NCBI GenBank assembly: GCA_900170005.1
Contig: LT827128.1
Span: 3,530,168 to 3,594,167 of the forward strand
Reading direction: 5' to 3'
Origin: Gordonibacter massiliensis (ex Traore et al. 2017)
GTDB taxonomy: Bacteria; Actinomycetota; Coriobacteriia; Coriobacteriales; Eggerthellaceae
DNA: 64,000 bases
Each line of letters starts with the position of its first letter. Within the stretch, counting starts at the first letter, position 1. Positions 55,810 through 64,000 of this stretch are shown here, one piece after another. The notes below the pieces were generated by a model, which saw only the letters and a list, made by a program, of their open reading frames with translations, was not told the DNA's origin and ran no database searches. A program made the position numbers and the translations under genes.

Positions 55810-56220
55810 CTAGAGGGCCAGGAGCTTCCACTCGTCGTGGTTGCAGATCCAGGCCTGCGGGTTCTCCACGGAGAAGAACACGAGCGTGGGGTCGTTCGGG
55901 CCGTCGTAGCGTTCGCCCAGCCCGGTCATGTGGTCGTAGCCCGCCTGGCGGATGTCGTCGCGCGCCAAGTCCTCGAGCCCCGCCTCGCCGCGCAGGATGA
56001 GCCAGCCGTGGCCGGGCCACCACGAGGTCGCCTCGAAGCGCCGGTTGATCGCGAGTTCTTCCCACACGTCCTTCGTGGTGGCCGTGCAGAACCATATCTT
56101 GCCGTCCTGCTCGGCGGCGAAGCTGAACGGGCGCACGTGGGGTTGGTCGTCCACGCTGGTGGCCAGGTACCAAGCGGGTACGGCGGTGAGGTACTGGAGT
56201 ACGGTTTCGTTTCCGGTCAT
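55810..56220 (-). CDS. Pyridoxamine 5'-phosphate oxidase-like flavin-binding protein
   Basis: The 136-residue protein has the split-barrel start of the PNPOx-like family: VPAWYLATSVDDQPHVRPFSF, then KIWFCTATTKDVWEEL and GWLILRGEA. Such proteins bind FMN or F420 and often reduce small molecules; the precise activity is unclear. The gene converges with the XRE gene, 24 bases apart, and precedes the riboflavin transporter genes. Confidence 0.82.
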   Translation of the reverse strand: MTGNETVLQYLTAVPAWYLATSVDDQPHVRPFSFAAEQDGKIWFCTATTKDVWEELAINRRFEATSWWPGHGWLILRGEAGLEDLARDDIRQAGYDHMTGLGERYDGPNDPTLVFFSVENPQAWICNHDEWKLLAL

Positions 56221-56277
56221 GAGGGCTCCTATCGAAGTCGGGATCGTCGGGTTCTTTTCAGCTGCGCGGTTCGCAGC

Positions 56278-57075
56278 CTAGAGCAGCACGTCCGCCGCGC
56301 CCACACACGCGGCCAGCACGGCCAGCACGGCCACGGCCACGCCGTCGCGCGCCGAGAATTTCAGCGGGTGCAGGCGGGTGCGCCCCGTGCCGCCGTGGTA
56401 GCAGCGCGCGTCCATGGCGGCCGAAAGCGTCTCCGCATGGCGAAACGCGCTGGTGAACAAGGGGACCATGAGCGACGACAGCATGCGCATGCCCCTCACG
56501 GGGCTGCTTGCCAGCGCCGCGCCGCGGCTTATCTGGGCATGGTAGATGGTTACGAGCTCGCTTGCGAACTGCGGCAGGAACCGCAGCGCGATGCCCATGA
56601 TCATGCCCAGCTCGTGGGCGGGCAGCCCGAAGCGGGCGAAGGGGGAGAGCAGCCGCTCGAGCGCCTCGGTCAAATCGAGCGTCATAGTGGTCATGGTGAC
56701 CAGGCTCATGCCCAGCAGGATGAGCACGAGGCGCGCGGCGATGGTCAGGCACGACTGCACGCCTCCCTCCGATATGCGGATGAAGGCCCACTCGAAGATC
56801 ACGGGGCCGCCCTGCACCACGAACAGGTTCAGCAGCGAGGCCACCACCACGATGAACAGCAAGGGCGCGAGCGATTTCGCCGCGTATTTCAACGGGATGC
56901 GCGACAGCAGGTAGAAGCCCGCCACGAACACAGCCACCGCGCCGAGCGCGGCCGCGTTGCGGGCGGCGAGCGCCACGACGATGAAGACGATGCCCAGCAG
57001 CAGCTTCGCGCGCGGGTCCATGCGATGCAGGGGGCTGTCCCCCGGATAGTAGCTGCCGAAGGAGAACACGTTCAT
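56278..57075 (-). CDS. ecfT: ECF transporter transmembrane component EcfT
   Basis: The 265-residue protein has about six membrane segments and the EcfT coupling motifs (AISRGAALASSPVRG and the ARCYHGGTGRTRL region, both with the Ala-Arg-Gly character that contacts the ATPases). ATG 57075 overlaps the end of the ATPase gene (ATGA). It forms the energising module with the fused ATPase and links to the substrate-binding RibU. Confidence 0.92.
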   Translation of the reverse strand: MNVFSFGSYYPGDSPLHRMDPRAKLLLGIVFIVVALAARNAAALGAVAVFVAGFYLLSRIPLKYAAKSLAPLLFIVVVASLLNLFVVQGGPVIFEWAFIRISEGGVQSCLTIAARLVLILLGMSLVTMTTMTLDLTEALERLLSPFARFGLPAHELGMIMGIALRFLPQFASELVTIYHAQISRGAALASSPVRGMRMLSSLMVPLFTSAFRHAETLSAAMDARCYHGGTGRTRLHPLKFSARDGVAVAVLAVLAACVGAADVLL

Positions 57076-59051
57076 CGCGCGCCGCCCTCGGAGTCGTTGG
57101 CAGCCGCTCTGCCGCTTCCGGCGTCGCAGCCGTCCGCCGTGCCTTCGGGCGCTTCGCAGGTCGCTTTGCCGCCCGCCAGCTCGACGAGGGCGCGTGCCAG
57201 CGATCCGCTGTCGAACAGCACGCCTGCGGGCAGGGGGATGCCCCGTTCGCGCAAGCCGTTCGCCACGCGCTGCGCGGCGGGGATGCCCAGCCCGATGCCG
57301 TTGAGCTCGCCGGCGCGCAGGAACACGTCGCCCGGCGTGCCCACCTCGAACGTTTCCCCTTCGTTCAGCACGAGCACGCGGTCGCAGCGCTCGGCCAAAT
57401 CGTCCATGCTGTGCGAGATCATGACCACCGTGCGGCCCTGTTCGTGCAGATGCGCGATGAGGGCCAGGAAGTCGCGCCGCGCCGCCGGGTCGAGGCCGGC
57501 CACGGGCTCGTCCAGCACGAGGATGCTCGGGCGCATGGCCAGCACGCCCGCGAACGCCACGCGTCGCTGCTGGCCGCCCGAGAGCTCGAAGGGGCTCAGG
57601 CCCTGCACCTCGTCGAAGTCGAGCCGCACGAGCTCGAGCGACTCGCGCACGCGCGCGTCCACCTCGTCGTCGGAGAGCTTCAGGTTGCGGGGGCCGAACG
57701 CCACGTCGTTGTACACGGTGTCGGCGAACAGCTGGTGCTCGGGGTATTGGAACACCACGCCCACGTCGGCGCGCACGCTGGCGGCCTGGGCCTTGTCGGC
57801 CACGTCGCGCCCCTCCACCAGCACGCGCCCGCAGGTGGGGTGCAGGATGCCGTTCATGTGCTGGATGAGGGTCGACTTCCCCGACCCCGTGTGCCCGGCG
57901 ATGCCGAAGAACTCGCCGCGCTTGACGGAGAAGTCTATGTCGCGCAGGGCCCACACGGCATCGGGATCGTTGCCCCAGTCGGCCCGCTTGCCTGCTTCGG
58001 CCTCGCCCTTCGCCCGCTTGCCGCGCTTGCGCTTGCCCTTGGAGGGGTTGTAGGTGAAGGACACGCCCTGGAACGCTATCACAGCGTCGTCCGAGTTGTC
58101 GTCGCAGGTCGAGGCCGCGACGCTTCCCCCTCCGCCTCCGTTCAGGATGGCAGAAGTGAGCGTTTCGTGGCTTCCGCCTGGGATGACGGAGGGGGACGCC
58201 GCATCGTCTTCGCCAGAGTCGCGGGGATGGCTTCCCTCGCCGATCGCGCTCGCCACGGCGTCGACGAGCTGCGTTTCCTTCACGCAGGTGGGGACGTCCA
58301 GGCCCAGCTCCTGCAGCTTGAGCGACAGGTCGCAGGCGAACGGGACCTCCAGGTTGAGGTTCGCCAGCACGTCGGTGCGCACGAGCACGTCTTGAGGTGC
58401 GCCCTGGCAGGCCACTTTGCCGTGGTCGAGCACCACCACGCGGTCGGCCTCGGCGGCCTCCTCCATGAAGTGGGTGATCATGACCACGGCCATGCCCTGG
58501 GCGTTGAGCTCCTTGCACACGCGCATGAGCCCTTTGCGCCCGCGCGGGTCGAGCATGGCCGAGGCTTCGTCCAGGATGAGCACCTTCGGCTGCATGGCGA
58601 GCACGCCGGCGATGGCCACGCGCTGCTTCTGACCGCCCGACAACGCCTGCGTCTCGTGCGTCTCGAACCCGACGAGGCCCACCTGCCGAAGGCATTCTTC
58701 CACGCGTCGGACCAGCTCGGCGGTCTCCACGCCCAGGTTCTCCGGGCCGAACGCCACGTCGTCTTCCACCAGCGACGCCACCAGCTGGTCGTCGGGGTTC
58801 TGGAACACCATGCCGGCGGTGGAGCGTATGCGGTAGACGTTGCGGGCCTCGGCGGTGCTGTAGCCGTCCACCGTCACGCTGCCCTTGTCGGGCAGCAGCA
58901 GGGCGTTCAGATGCTTCGCCAGTGTGCTCTTGCCGCTGCCGTTGCCGCCCAGGATGCAGACGAACTCGCCGGCGCCCACGTGCAGGTCGACGCCGGCGAG
59001 TGCGAGGCGCTCCCCGTCGTAGGTGAACTCTATGTCCGTGCAGTCGATCAT
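57072..59051 (-). CDS. ecfA: Fused EcfA-EcfA ATPase of the ECF transporter
   Basis: The 659-residue protein is two ABC ATPases in one chain. Domain 1 (about 1-240) has GGNGSGKST, ALSGGQKQR and LILDEASAMLD; domain 2 (about 330-580) has GHTGSGKST, ELSGGQQRR and LVLDEPVAGLD. The linker of about 90 residues is Gly/Ser/Asp-rich, and domain 2 has a Lys/Arg-rich insert (KGKRKRGKRAKGE). In most bacteria EcfA1 and EcfA2 are separate genes; here the fusion fixes a heterodimer. The second-domain Walker B Glu is present; in the first the Glu after Asp is also kept (LDEA). ATG 59051 follows GAGGAAG. Confidence 0.92.
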   Translation of the reverse strand: MIDCTDIEFTYDGERLALAGVDLHVGAGEFVCILGGNGSGKSTLAKHLNALLLPDKGSVTVDGYSTAEARNVYRIRSTAGMVFQNPDDQLVASLVEDDVAFGPENLGVETAELVRRVEECLRQVGLVGFETHETQALSGGQKQRVAIAGVLAMQPKVLILDEASAMLDPRGRKGLMRVCKELNAQGMAVVMITHFMEEAAEADRVVVLDHGKVACQGAPQDVLVRTDVLANLNLEVPFACDLSLKLQELGLDVPTCVKETQLVDAVASAIGEGSHPRDSGEDDAASPSVIPGGSHETLTSAILNGGGGGSVAASTCDDNSDDAVIAFQGVSFTYNPSKGKRKRGKRAKGEAEAGKRADWGNDPDAVWALRDIDFSVKRGEFFGIAGHTGSGKSTLIQHMNGILHPTCGRVLVEGRDVADKAQAASVRADVGVVFQYPEHQLFADTVYNDVAFGPRNLKLSDDEVDARVRESLELVRLDFDEVQGLSPFELSGGQQRRVAFAGVLAMRPSILVLDEPVAGLDPAARRDFLALIAHLHEQGRTVVMISHSMDDLAERCDRVLVLNEGETFEVGTPGDVFLRAGELNGIGLGIPAAQRVANGLRERGIPLPAGVLFDSGSLARALVELAGGKATCEAPEGTADGCDAGSGRAAANDSEGGAR

Positions 59052-59108
59052 GGCGTTGCGCTTCCTCACTGCCCGCAAAGGGGGTTGCAATCGGTTTCGG
59101 TTGTCGAT

Positions 59109-59696
59109 CTAATGTCCTTTGACCTGCGATTTCTTCGGGGTTATCACATTGGACACGGCTTTGTACACAATCAGGGTGAGCACGGCGTTCACCACGCCTT
59201 TCACCAGGTTGAACGGCAGGATGGCCGGCAGCAGCATGGGCAGGATGACGTCGACGCTGCCGTACCAGAACAGCACGCCGATGGTGAGGTTGGCCACGAC
59301 GGCGCCCAGCGTGGCTGCCACCACGCTCACCACCAGGCCGATCACGCCGCGCTTGAGCGTGCGCTTGCGGCGGTAGATGGCCGCCGCCGGCCACACGAAG
59401 CACAGGGTGGCCACGATGTTCATGAGCGAGCCCACCCATTCTCCCAGGATGAGGCCGTGGATGACCGCGGCGATGGCGCCCACCGCTATGCCCGCGCCCG
59501 GCCCGAAGGCGAAGCCGCACACCATGGCCGGCATGAGCGAGGGATCGTAGGTGAGGAACGTCACGCCGGGTATGAGCGGGATCTGGATGAACGACAGCAG
59601 CGCCGCGATGGCGCACATGAGCGCCATCGTCACCAGCTGCCGGGTGTCCCATTTGTTCGTGTTCGTGAATTCGAGGTTTTGCGCGTTCTCCGCCAT
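59109..59696 (-). CDS. ribU: ECF transporter substrate-binding protein, riboflavin type (RibU)
   Basis: The 195-residue protein has about six membrane segments and a short charged N-terminus. TFLTYDPSLMPAMVCGFAFG resembles the conserved loop of ECF S-components. Identification as RibU rests mainly on the FMN riboswitch directly upstream. ATG 59696 is preceded by GAAGAAGGTGCC. It heads the operon ribU, fused ecfA, ecfT. The energising module may also serve other S-components elsewhere. Confidence 0.88.
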   Translation of the reverse strand: MAENAQNLEFTNTNKWDTRQLVTMALMCAIAALLSFIQIPLIPGVTFLTYDPSLMPAMVCGFAFGPGAGIAVGAIAAVIHGLILGEWVGSLMNIVATLCFVWPAAAIYRRKRTLKRGVIGLVVSVVAATLGAVVANLTIGVLFWYGSVDVILPMLLPAILPFNLVKGVVNAVLTLIVYKAVSNVITPKKSQVKGH

Positions 59697-59750
59697 GGCG
59701 GCACCTTCTTCCCGCGAGGCTCGGTTCGGTCGGGTTCGTTTCCAGCCTCG

Positions 59751-59801
59751 CAGAAAAAGAAACAAGCCCGTATGAATTCCACTCCTGTCATACGGGCTTG
59801 T
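59751..59801 (-). terminator. Riboswitch expression platform terminator
   Basis: A perfect 14 bp stem (ACAAGCCCGTATGA, 59762-59775, inverse at 59788-59801) is followed on the minus strand by TTCTTTTTC. It lies between the FMN aptamer and ribU, so FMN binding should favour premature termination. Confidence 0.88.
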
Positions 59802-59849
59802 GATTCGCTTTGGTGCGGCCGCTTGCGGGGAACGCGGTCGCTGCCTGCG

Positions 59850-60045
59850 ATATCTGCCTCTTCCATCCGGACTTTAACCGTTGGTCCCGGAGTTTCACCG
59901 GTGTCAGCCTGGTCGGGCGCTCGTTCGACGCGGGGTCGGACGGAGCGGGCCTTCGCAGGGTCGCGGACTTTCGGTTCGGCTCGGCGCGAACGCCGGCTGC
60001 CCGATTACCGCCAGTGAGGAATTTCACCTCGCCCTGAAACAGAAT
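59850..60045 (-). ncRNA. FMN riboswitch (RFN element)
   Basis: On the minus strand the aptamer opens AGGGCGAGGTGAAATTCC, continues with CACTGGCGGTAATCGGGC, and later has GGTGAAACTCCGGGACC and AAAGTCCGGATGGAAGAGG, the conserved RFN blocks. A stem of about 45 bp in the middle is enlarged and GC-rich. It precedes ribU, whose product imports the FMN precursor riboflavin. Confidence 0.95.
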
Positions 60046-60057
60046 CCATCGCGGCCC

Positions 60058-60086
60058 ATTGTAGTCGCCTCGACACCGTCGCGCAA
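60058..60086 (-). promoter_or_regulatory. Promoter of the riboswitch-ribU operon
   Basis: Minus strand TTGCGC, 17 bases, TACAAT; the start site would lie just before the RFN element. Confidence 0.7.
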
Positions 60087-60598
60087 CCGTGGCGTTCGGC
60101 AAAGTCGGACAGTTTGACGGAACTGTGGAGCGAGCGGACGTTCGGAGCGGAAATTCGGGAGAAGCGCGTGCGCAGAAGCGACTGCTGCGGGCGAGCGGAA
60201 AGGAATCGTCAGGGGAAGGAGAGCCTTCCCCATGCCGGTTTGCGAAAGCGCCGCATAACGCGGTCGAGGCCGCTAGGGGGAGGCGGCCTCGACGCAGACG
60301 AGTGAGAGGAGAATCGACGTGAGAGAGGAGAAACGTCGGGGTCGATCCTTGCTCGAGATGTATCTTAACGCCTAATTTATTCTTGGTCAAGTATAATTTT
60401 GATTGGGAATGAATTTTTTCGCATAACCGCTTGTCCGCGCCTGCTTATTGGCCGGTGCGCAAGAGGTTTCGCTTGCATTGTCCTTGGGGCCGGATTATGG
60501 TGGTGTATTATTCCCATTAGGATATAGTGAGCTTCGTCGGTGCGGAGCGCGCTGCGGGAGATCGCGCCGCCCACGTGGGAGCAAGGGAAAGAGGATTC
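60087..60598. other. Gene-free region upstream of moeA
   Basis: Just over 500 bases. It contains a perfect 11 bp hairpin (GTCGAGGCCGC, 60263-60273, inverse 60283-60293), an AT-rich island with TATAAT at 60392-60397 in GTCAAGTATAATTT, and TATAGT near 60524, the likely moeA promoter. No gene is seen. Confidence 0.6.
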
Positions 60599-62002
60599 AT
60601 GAGAGACCATTCGAACCACATCCAACTGACGCGCGAGCAGGCCGTCGAGCAGATGCTCGCGCGTTTGGGCGACGGCTTCGGCTGGGGCGACGTCGCGGCC
60701 GACGGGCCGCAGGACGCCGAGGGCCATCGGCGCGAAGTCGGGCGCAAGCTCGCCGAGACGGTGCCCGTCGCCGATGCCGTGGGCCGCGTGCTGGCTTACG
60801 ACGTGCGTGCCCAGTGCGACGTGCCCAGCTGCCTGACCTGCGGCATGGACTCCATCGCCGTGCACTGGCGGGACTTCGAGGGGCTCGAGCCGGGCGCGCT
60901 GCCCGACACGTCGGGCTGGGTGCGCGGAGTGGATTGGGAGTTCGCCAACACGGGCGTGGCCATGCCGGAGGGCTTCGACGCCGCCATCGTGGTGGAGCAC
61001 GTGCGGGTGGCGTGCGACGAGCAGCACGTGTCCATCGACGCCGCGCCGTCGCGCCGGTTCGCCGGCACGCGCCCGGCGGGCGGCCAGATGAAGCGCCTCG
61101 ACGTCATCGCCGAGGCCGGCTCGCTCGTCACGGCCGATCTGGCCGCGCGCATCGCGAGCGGCAACAACGCCGTCGTGCCCGTGGTCCGCAAGCCGCGGGT
61201 GGCCTTCATCCCCACCGGAAACGAGCTGGTTCCGCCCGGCGTGCCGTTCAATCCCGACAAGCCGCAGGCGTTCGCGGCGCGCGGCAAGAACTTCGAGACG
61301 AACAGCATCCTCGTGCGCGCCAAGGTGGAGGCGTGGGGCGGCGAGTTCGTGCCGTTCGACATCGTGCGCGACGCGCGGGACGCCATAAGGCAGGCCATCG
61401 AGCGCGCCTGCGAGATGGCCGACATCGTGGTGCTGAACGCCGGATCGTCCAAGGGGTCCGACGACTGGTCGTGCGAGGTGATGGAGGAGCTGGGCGACAT
61501 CATCTGCCACCAAACGAACCACGGCCCCGGGCACCACAGCTCGTACGCGCTGGTGGACGGCGTGCCCATCGTGGGCATCTCCGGCCCGTCGGGCGGGGCG
61601 TCGTTCACGCTGAACTTCTACCTGCGCCCGCTCATGCGCATGTTCCTGGGCCTCGAGCCCGAGGCTCCGCGCATCCCGGCGCGCCTGGCGGCCCCGTTCC
61701 CGCAGGGCGGCCCCGGCTCGGCCCCCAAGCCCGAGCCGGACGAGCCGCTGCCCGGCGAGGCGCGCCCGCTCGAGCATCCGCCCGCCCGCGCCGCGTCCGC
61801 GGGTCCCGGGGAACCCGAGTTCTTCGGCGTCAAGATGCTGAGCCTGTCCGTGGGCGCCGACGGCGTGCTGGAAGCCACGCCTTTGGCCGGCCGGCCGGGG
61901 TCGGTCGAGGCCCAGGCGGCCAACGCCTACTACCTGCTGCCCTCCGGCCCCGGCATCGAGCCCCCGGCGGTGGGGGACGTGATCGAGGTGGAACTGCGAT
62001 AG
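60599..62002 (+). CDS. moeA: Molybdopterin molybdenumtransferase, MoeA family
   Basis: The 467-residue protein follows the MoeA layout: domain with CGMDSIAV (usually MDGYAV), VAFIPTGNELV, a conserved GSSKGSDDWS and GISGPSGGASFTLNFYLRP, and a C-terminal beta-barrel. MoeA inserts molybdate into adenylylated molybdopterin. A Pro/Gly/Ala-rich insert of about 60 residues (390-450) is unusual, and the MDGYAV substitution is notable. It may be a paralogue dedicated to one enzyme. ATG 60599 follows GGGAAAGAGG. Confidence 0.88.
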   Translation: MRDHSNHIQLTREQAVEQMLARLGDGFGWGDVAADGPQDAEGHRREVGRKLAETVPVADAVGRVLAYDVRAQCDVPSCLTCGMDSIAVHWRDFEGLEPGALPDTSGWVRGVDWEFANTGVAMPEGFDAAIVVEHVRVACDEQHVSIDAAPSRRFAGTRPAGGQMKRLDVIAEAGSLVTADLAARIASGNNAVVPVVRKPRVAFIPTGNELVPPGVPFNPDKPQAFAARGKNFETNSILVRAKVEAWGGEFVPFDIVRDARDAIRQAIERACEMADIVVLNAGSSKGSDDWSCEVMEELGDIICHQTNHGPGHHSSYALVDGVPIVGISGPSGGASFTLNFYLRPLMRMFLGLEPEAPRIPARLAAPFPQGGPGSAPKPEPDEPLPGEARPLEHPPARAASAGPGEPEFFGVKMLSLSVGADGVLEATPLAGRPGSVEAQAANAYYLLPSGPGIEPPAVGDVIEVELR

Positions 62003-62220
62003 CCGGCGCCAAGTCCTTATCGGCGGGGACCGGGTTTCGATCTCCGCCGAACGGGGTCCGCGACACGCTTGTCGGTGCGCGAGGGCCTTGCAGGATGCAA
62101 CGAATAGCCGAAACGTCAACTTTTCTATGAAAACATGCGCCCCGGGGGCTTGATTTGCCCCCGGGGCCATATTAATCTGGAGTATATATATTCTTGATTA
62201 TGTATAGAATAGGTGATTGC

Positions 62221-62430
62221 ATGTTCGCTCCCGTTTCCGACGCATCCCCCCTGGCCGATGCCGAGCTCGCGCCGGGGGACATCCTGCGCAGCGAATACGG
62301 CAGGACGGTACGCACCGTGGTGTCCGTAGAGGGGGACGACGTGGTGGTGCGCACGCCGAAGGGGTCCATCGAGGCCATACCGCTGCAGTCCGTCAGGCGC
62401 TTCTGGCGCAAGATAGGCGCCGAGACCTAA
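62221..62430 (+). CDS. Small protein of unknown function
   Basis: The 69-residue protein, from ATG 62221 (AGGTG six bases before), looks like a small beta-barrel (APGDILRSEYGRTVRTVVSV, then VVVRTPKGSIEAIPL) with a basic C-terminal helix. Earlier in-frame starts at 62194 (TTG) and 62200 lack a suitable site. No family is recognised. It lies 218 bases after moeA and may have its own promoter in the AT-rich stretch at 62170-62210. Confidence 0.55.
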   Translation: MFAPVSDASPLADAELAPGDILRSEYGRTVRTVVSVEGDDVVVRTPKGSIEAIPLQSVRRFWRKIGAET

Positions 62431-62484
62431 GCGGCTTCGCGCCTGCAGCAGAGGCCGCACCGAACATGTCGCTTCACCGGCCCC

Positions 62485-62566
62485 GTAGGGCAAGGGCTCT
62501 GCCCTTGCCGCCCGACAAGCAGCGTTCCCGCAGTTCGACGGCAAGGGCAAGAGCCCTTGCCCTACA
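62485..62566. repeat. Dispersed 80 bp palindromic repeat, copy 4
   Basis: GTAGGGCAAGGGCTCTGCCC to GGGCAAGAGCCCTTGCCCTA, around a variable centre. Same family as copies at 6489, 11531 and 35578. Confidence 0.85.
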
Positions 62567-62664
62567 GGACGCCTGCGAAGGGCGCGTGATTGACGGCTTT
62601 CGGGTGCAGCCTCTCCCAATTGTGTGGGTCGGCAACAGTTTCGCGACGTAGGGCCCCAGGTCGG

Positions 62665-62681
62665 GTACAATACCGCCCCGT
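62665..62681 (+). promoter_or_regulatory. -10 element very close to the symporter start
   Basis: TACAAT at 62665-62670 is only 11 bases from ATG 62682 and no Shine-Dalgarno is visible, so the mRNA may be nearly leaderless. Confidence 0.45.
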
Positions 62682-64000
62682 ATGTTTGAAATCCTTTCCA
62701 GCATAGACGCGTTCGTCTGGGGGCCGGCCATGATCGTGCTCCTTCTGGGCACGCATGTCTTCCTCACGTTCAAGACCGGCTTCATCCAGCGCAAGCTGCC
62801 GCAGGCCATCCGCATGTCGTTTCGGAAGGACCCCGAGGGCAAGGGAGACATCTCCAACTTCGGCGCCCTGGCCACGGCGCTGGCGGCCACCATCGGCACG
62901 GGCTCCATCGTGGGCGTGGCGACCGCCGTTCTGGCCGGCGGGCCGGGCGCGGTGTTCTGGATGTGGATCACCGGCGTGTTCGGCATCGCCACGAAGTACG
63001 TGGAGGTGTACGCCTCGGTGAAGTACCGCGTGCGCGACCATGCCGGCAACATGCTGGGCGGCGCCATGTACGTGTGGGAGCGCGCGTTCAAGAAGAAGGA
63101 CGGGCGGGTGCCCTGGTGGGCGAAGCTGGGCGCCGTGGCGTTCGCCGCGTTCGCCACCGTGGCCACCATCGGCACGGGGTCGGCGGTGCAGGCGTCCGCC
63201 ATGACCGGCATCATCGCGTCGAACGTGCCGGTGCCCACCTGGGTTATCGGCATCGCCATCGTGGTGCTGGTGTCGGTGGTCATCTTCGGCGGCGTGCGCA
63301 GCATATCCAACGTGTGCGAGAAGCTCGTGCCCGTCATGGCCGTGGCGTACGCGGGCGGCTGCCTGGTCATCTTGGCGCTCAACGCGCCGGTGGTGGGGGA
63401 GGCCGTCGCGCTCATCTTCCAGTGCGCGTTCACCGGCAAGGCGGCGTTCGGAGGCGCGGTGGGTTCCGGCATCATGATGGCGCTGCAGTTCGGCTGCGCG
63501 CGCGGCCTGTTCTCCAACGAGTCGGGCCTGGGCTCGGCGCCCATCATCGCGGCGGCCGCCAAGACGCGCAACCCGGCCGAGCAGGCGCTCGTGGCCATGA
63601 CCGGCACGTTCTGGTCGACGGTGGTCATCTGCGCGCTCACGGGCATCGTGCTCGTGTCCACCATGATAGCCAACCCCGGCATCCAGGCCGACATCCTGGC
63701 GAACCCCACGGTGTTCTCGGGCGCCGAGTTGGCCAGCGCGGCGTTCTCGAAGATACCCTACATCGGCACGCCCATCCTGGTGCTGGGCATGGTGGCGTTC
63801 TCGTACTCCACCATCCTGGGTTGGTCGTACTACGGCAACCGCTGCGTCACGTACCTGTTCGGCAAGCGCGCCATCCGGCCGTACCAGGTGCTGTACGTGG
63901 CCGTGGCCTTCCTGGGCGCCATCGGCGTGGGCGACGTCATGTGGACCGTGTCCGACATCGGCAACGCGCTCATGGCCATCCCCAACATCGTAGCCATCCT
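62682..64000 (+). CDS. Sodium:alanine/glycine symporter (AGCS family), partial
   Basis: The visible 440 residues show an AGCS carrier: LATALAATIGTGSIVGVATA, GGAMYVWERAF, FSNESGLGSAPIIAAAAKT and many membrane segments. It imports alanine or glycine with Na+ at the inner membrane. The gene runs off the window, and one or two segments are missing at the C-terminus. ATG 62682 has no clear ribosome site. Confidence 0.9.
   Translation, partial: MFEILSSIDAFVWGPAMIVLLLGTHVFLTFKTGFIQRKLPQAIRMSFRKDPEGKGDISNFGALATALAATIGTGSIVGVATAVLAGGPGAVFWMWITGVFGIATKYVEVYASVKYRVRDHAGNMLGGAMYVWERAFKKKDGRVPWWAKLGAVAFAAFATVATIGTGSAVQASAMTGIIASNVPVPTWVIGIAIVVLVSVVIFGGVRSISNVCEKLVPVMAVAYAGGCLVILALNAPVVGEAVALIFQCAFTGKAAFGGAVGSGIMMALQFGCARGLFSNESGLGSAPIIAAAAKTRNPAEQALVAMTGTFWSTVVICALTGIVLVSTMIANPGIQADILANPTVFSGAELASAAFSKIPYIGTPILVLGMVAFSYSTILGWSYYGNRCVTYLFGKRAIRPYQVLYVAVAFLGAIGVGDVMWTVSDIGNALMAIPNIVAI

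Noticed and set aside
56278-59652. A minus-strand frame of over 1100 codons spanning EcfT, EcfA and RibU
   Set aside because: It is in frame with EcfT only near its end and otherwise reads the ATPase and RibU genes out of frame (Arg-rich). The real genes start at 57075, 59051 and 59696.
60383-60397. TATAAT at 60392 as the moeA promoter
   Set aside because: No -35 at a usable distance, and more than 200 bases to the start; TATAGT near 60524 is closer. Left as uncertain.

Overview
The window is high-GC DNA (about two thirds G+C by eye) with ATG, GTG and TTG starts and purine-rich ribosome binding sites. It looks like chromosome of an anaerobic gut actinobacterium of the Eggerthellaceae (Eggerthella or a close relative). 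The reasons are three LuxR-type regulators fused to polytopic membrane domains, a Tat-exported fumarate-reductase-like flavoprotein, a molybdopterin oxidoreductase locus like the soluble catechol dehydroxylases of gut Eggerthella/Gordonibacter, and LPxTG surface proteins beside ordinary actinobacterial housekeeping genes. The species call is inference.

Layout. 1-4.4 kb: a frameshifted Tat-exported metallophosphoesterase, bacterioferritin and a membrane LuxR regulator. 4.8-11.5 kb: a cysteine-rich protein and a trigger-factor-like chaperone, a terminator and a palindromic repeat, then a five-gene unit (molybdopterin enzyme, short 4Fe-4S protein, two small proteins, MFS transporter). 12-16 kb: a YebC-family regulator, ruvC-ruvA-ruvB and a DUF-type protein. 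16-20 kb: a membrane LuxR regulator, a flavoprotein reductase and a coiled-coil protein. 20-25.6 kb: a roughly 400 bp imperfect palindrome, a drug-type MFS exporter, a cold-shock protein and a LytS-like kinase/response regulator pair. 25.6-32.5 kb: an AlbA_2 protein, then three queuosine genes (queA, queH, tgt) with a PIN/RHH toxin-antitoxin pair between queA and queH. 32.7-35.4 kb: a fused SecDF. 35.7-46 kb: four tandem paralogous LPxTG surface proteins. 46.4-49.7 kb: a nitrilase-family hydrolase and MFS operon with a divergent LysR. 49.7-55 kb: a second copy of the 400 bp palindrome, then an M20 amidohydrolase/YfcC transporter operon divergent from a membrane LuxR regulator. 55-59.7 kb: a small XRE regulator, a PNPOx-like protein and a riboflavin ECF transporter (EcfT, fused EcfA-EcfA, RibU) behind an FMN riboswitch. 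60.6-64 kb: a MoeA homologue, a small protein and a Na+:alanine symporter that runs off the window.

Several genes fit anaerobic respiration on organic acceptors: the molybdenum enzyme with its own electron-transfer protein and transporter, MoeA for its cofactor, the exported flavoprotein, riboflavin uptake for flavin supply, and one-component membrane LuxR proteins beside catabolic genes.

The least-explained material is: (i) the molybdoenzyme cassette with unusual cluster ligands and two unrecognised small proteins; (ii) the tandem surface proteins, built from a repeated module of about 100 residues marked by ATGxRQ, each gene carrying a different hairpin just upstream of its ribosome binding site; (iii) two families of palindromic repeats, one about 80 bp (four copies) and one about 400 bp (two clear copies and one diverged copy).
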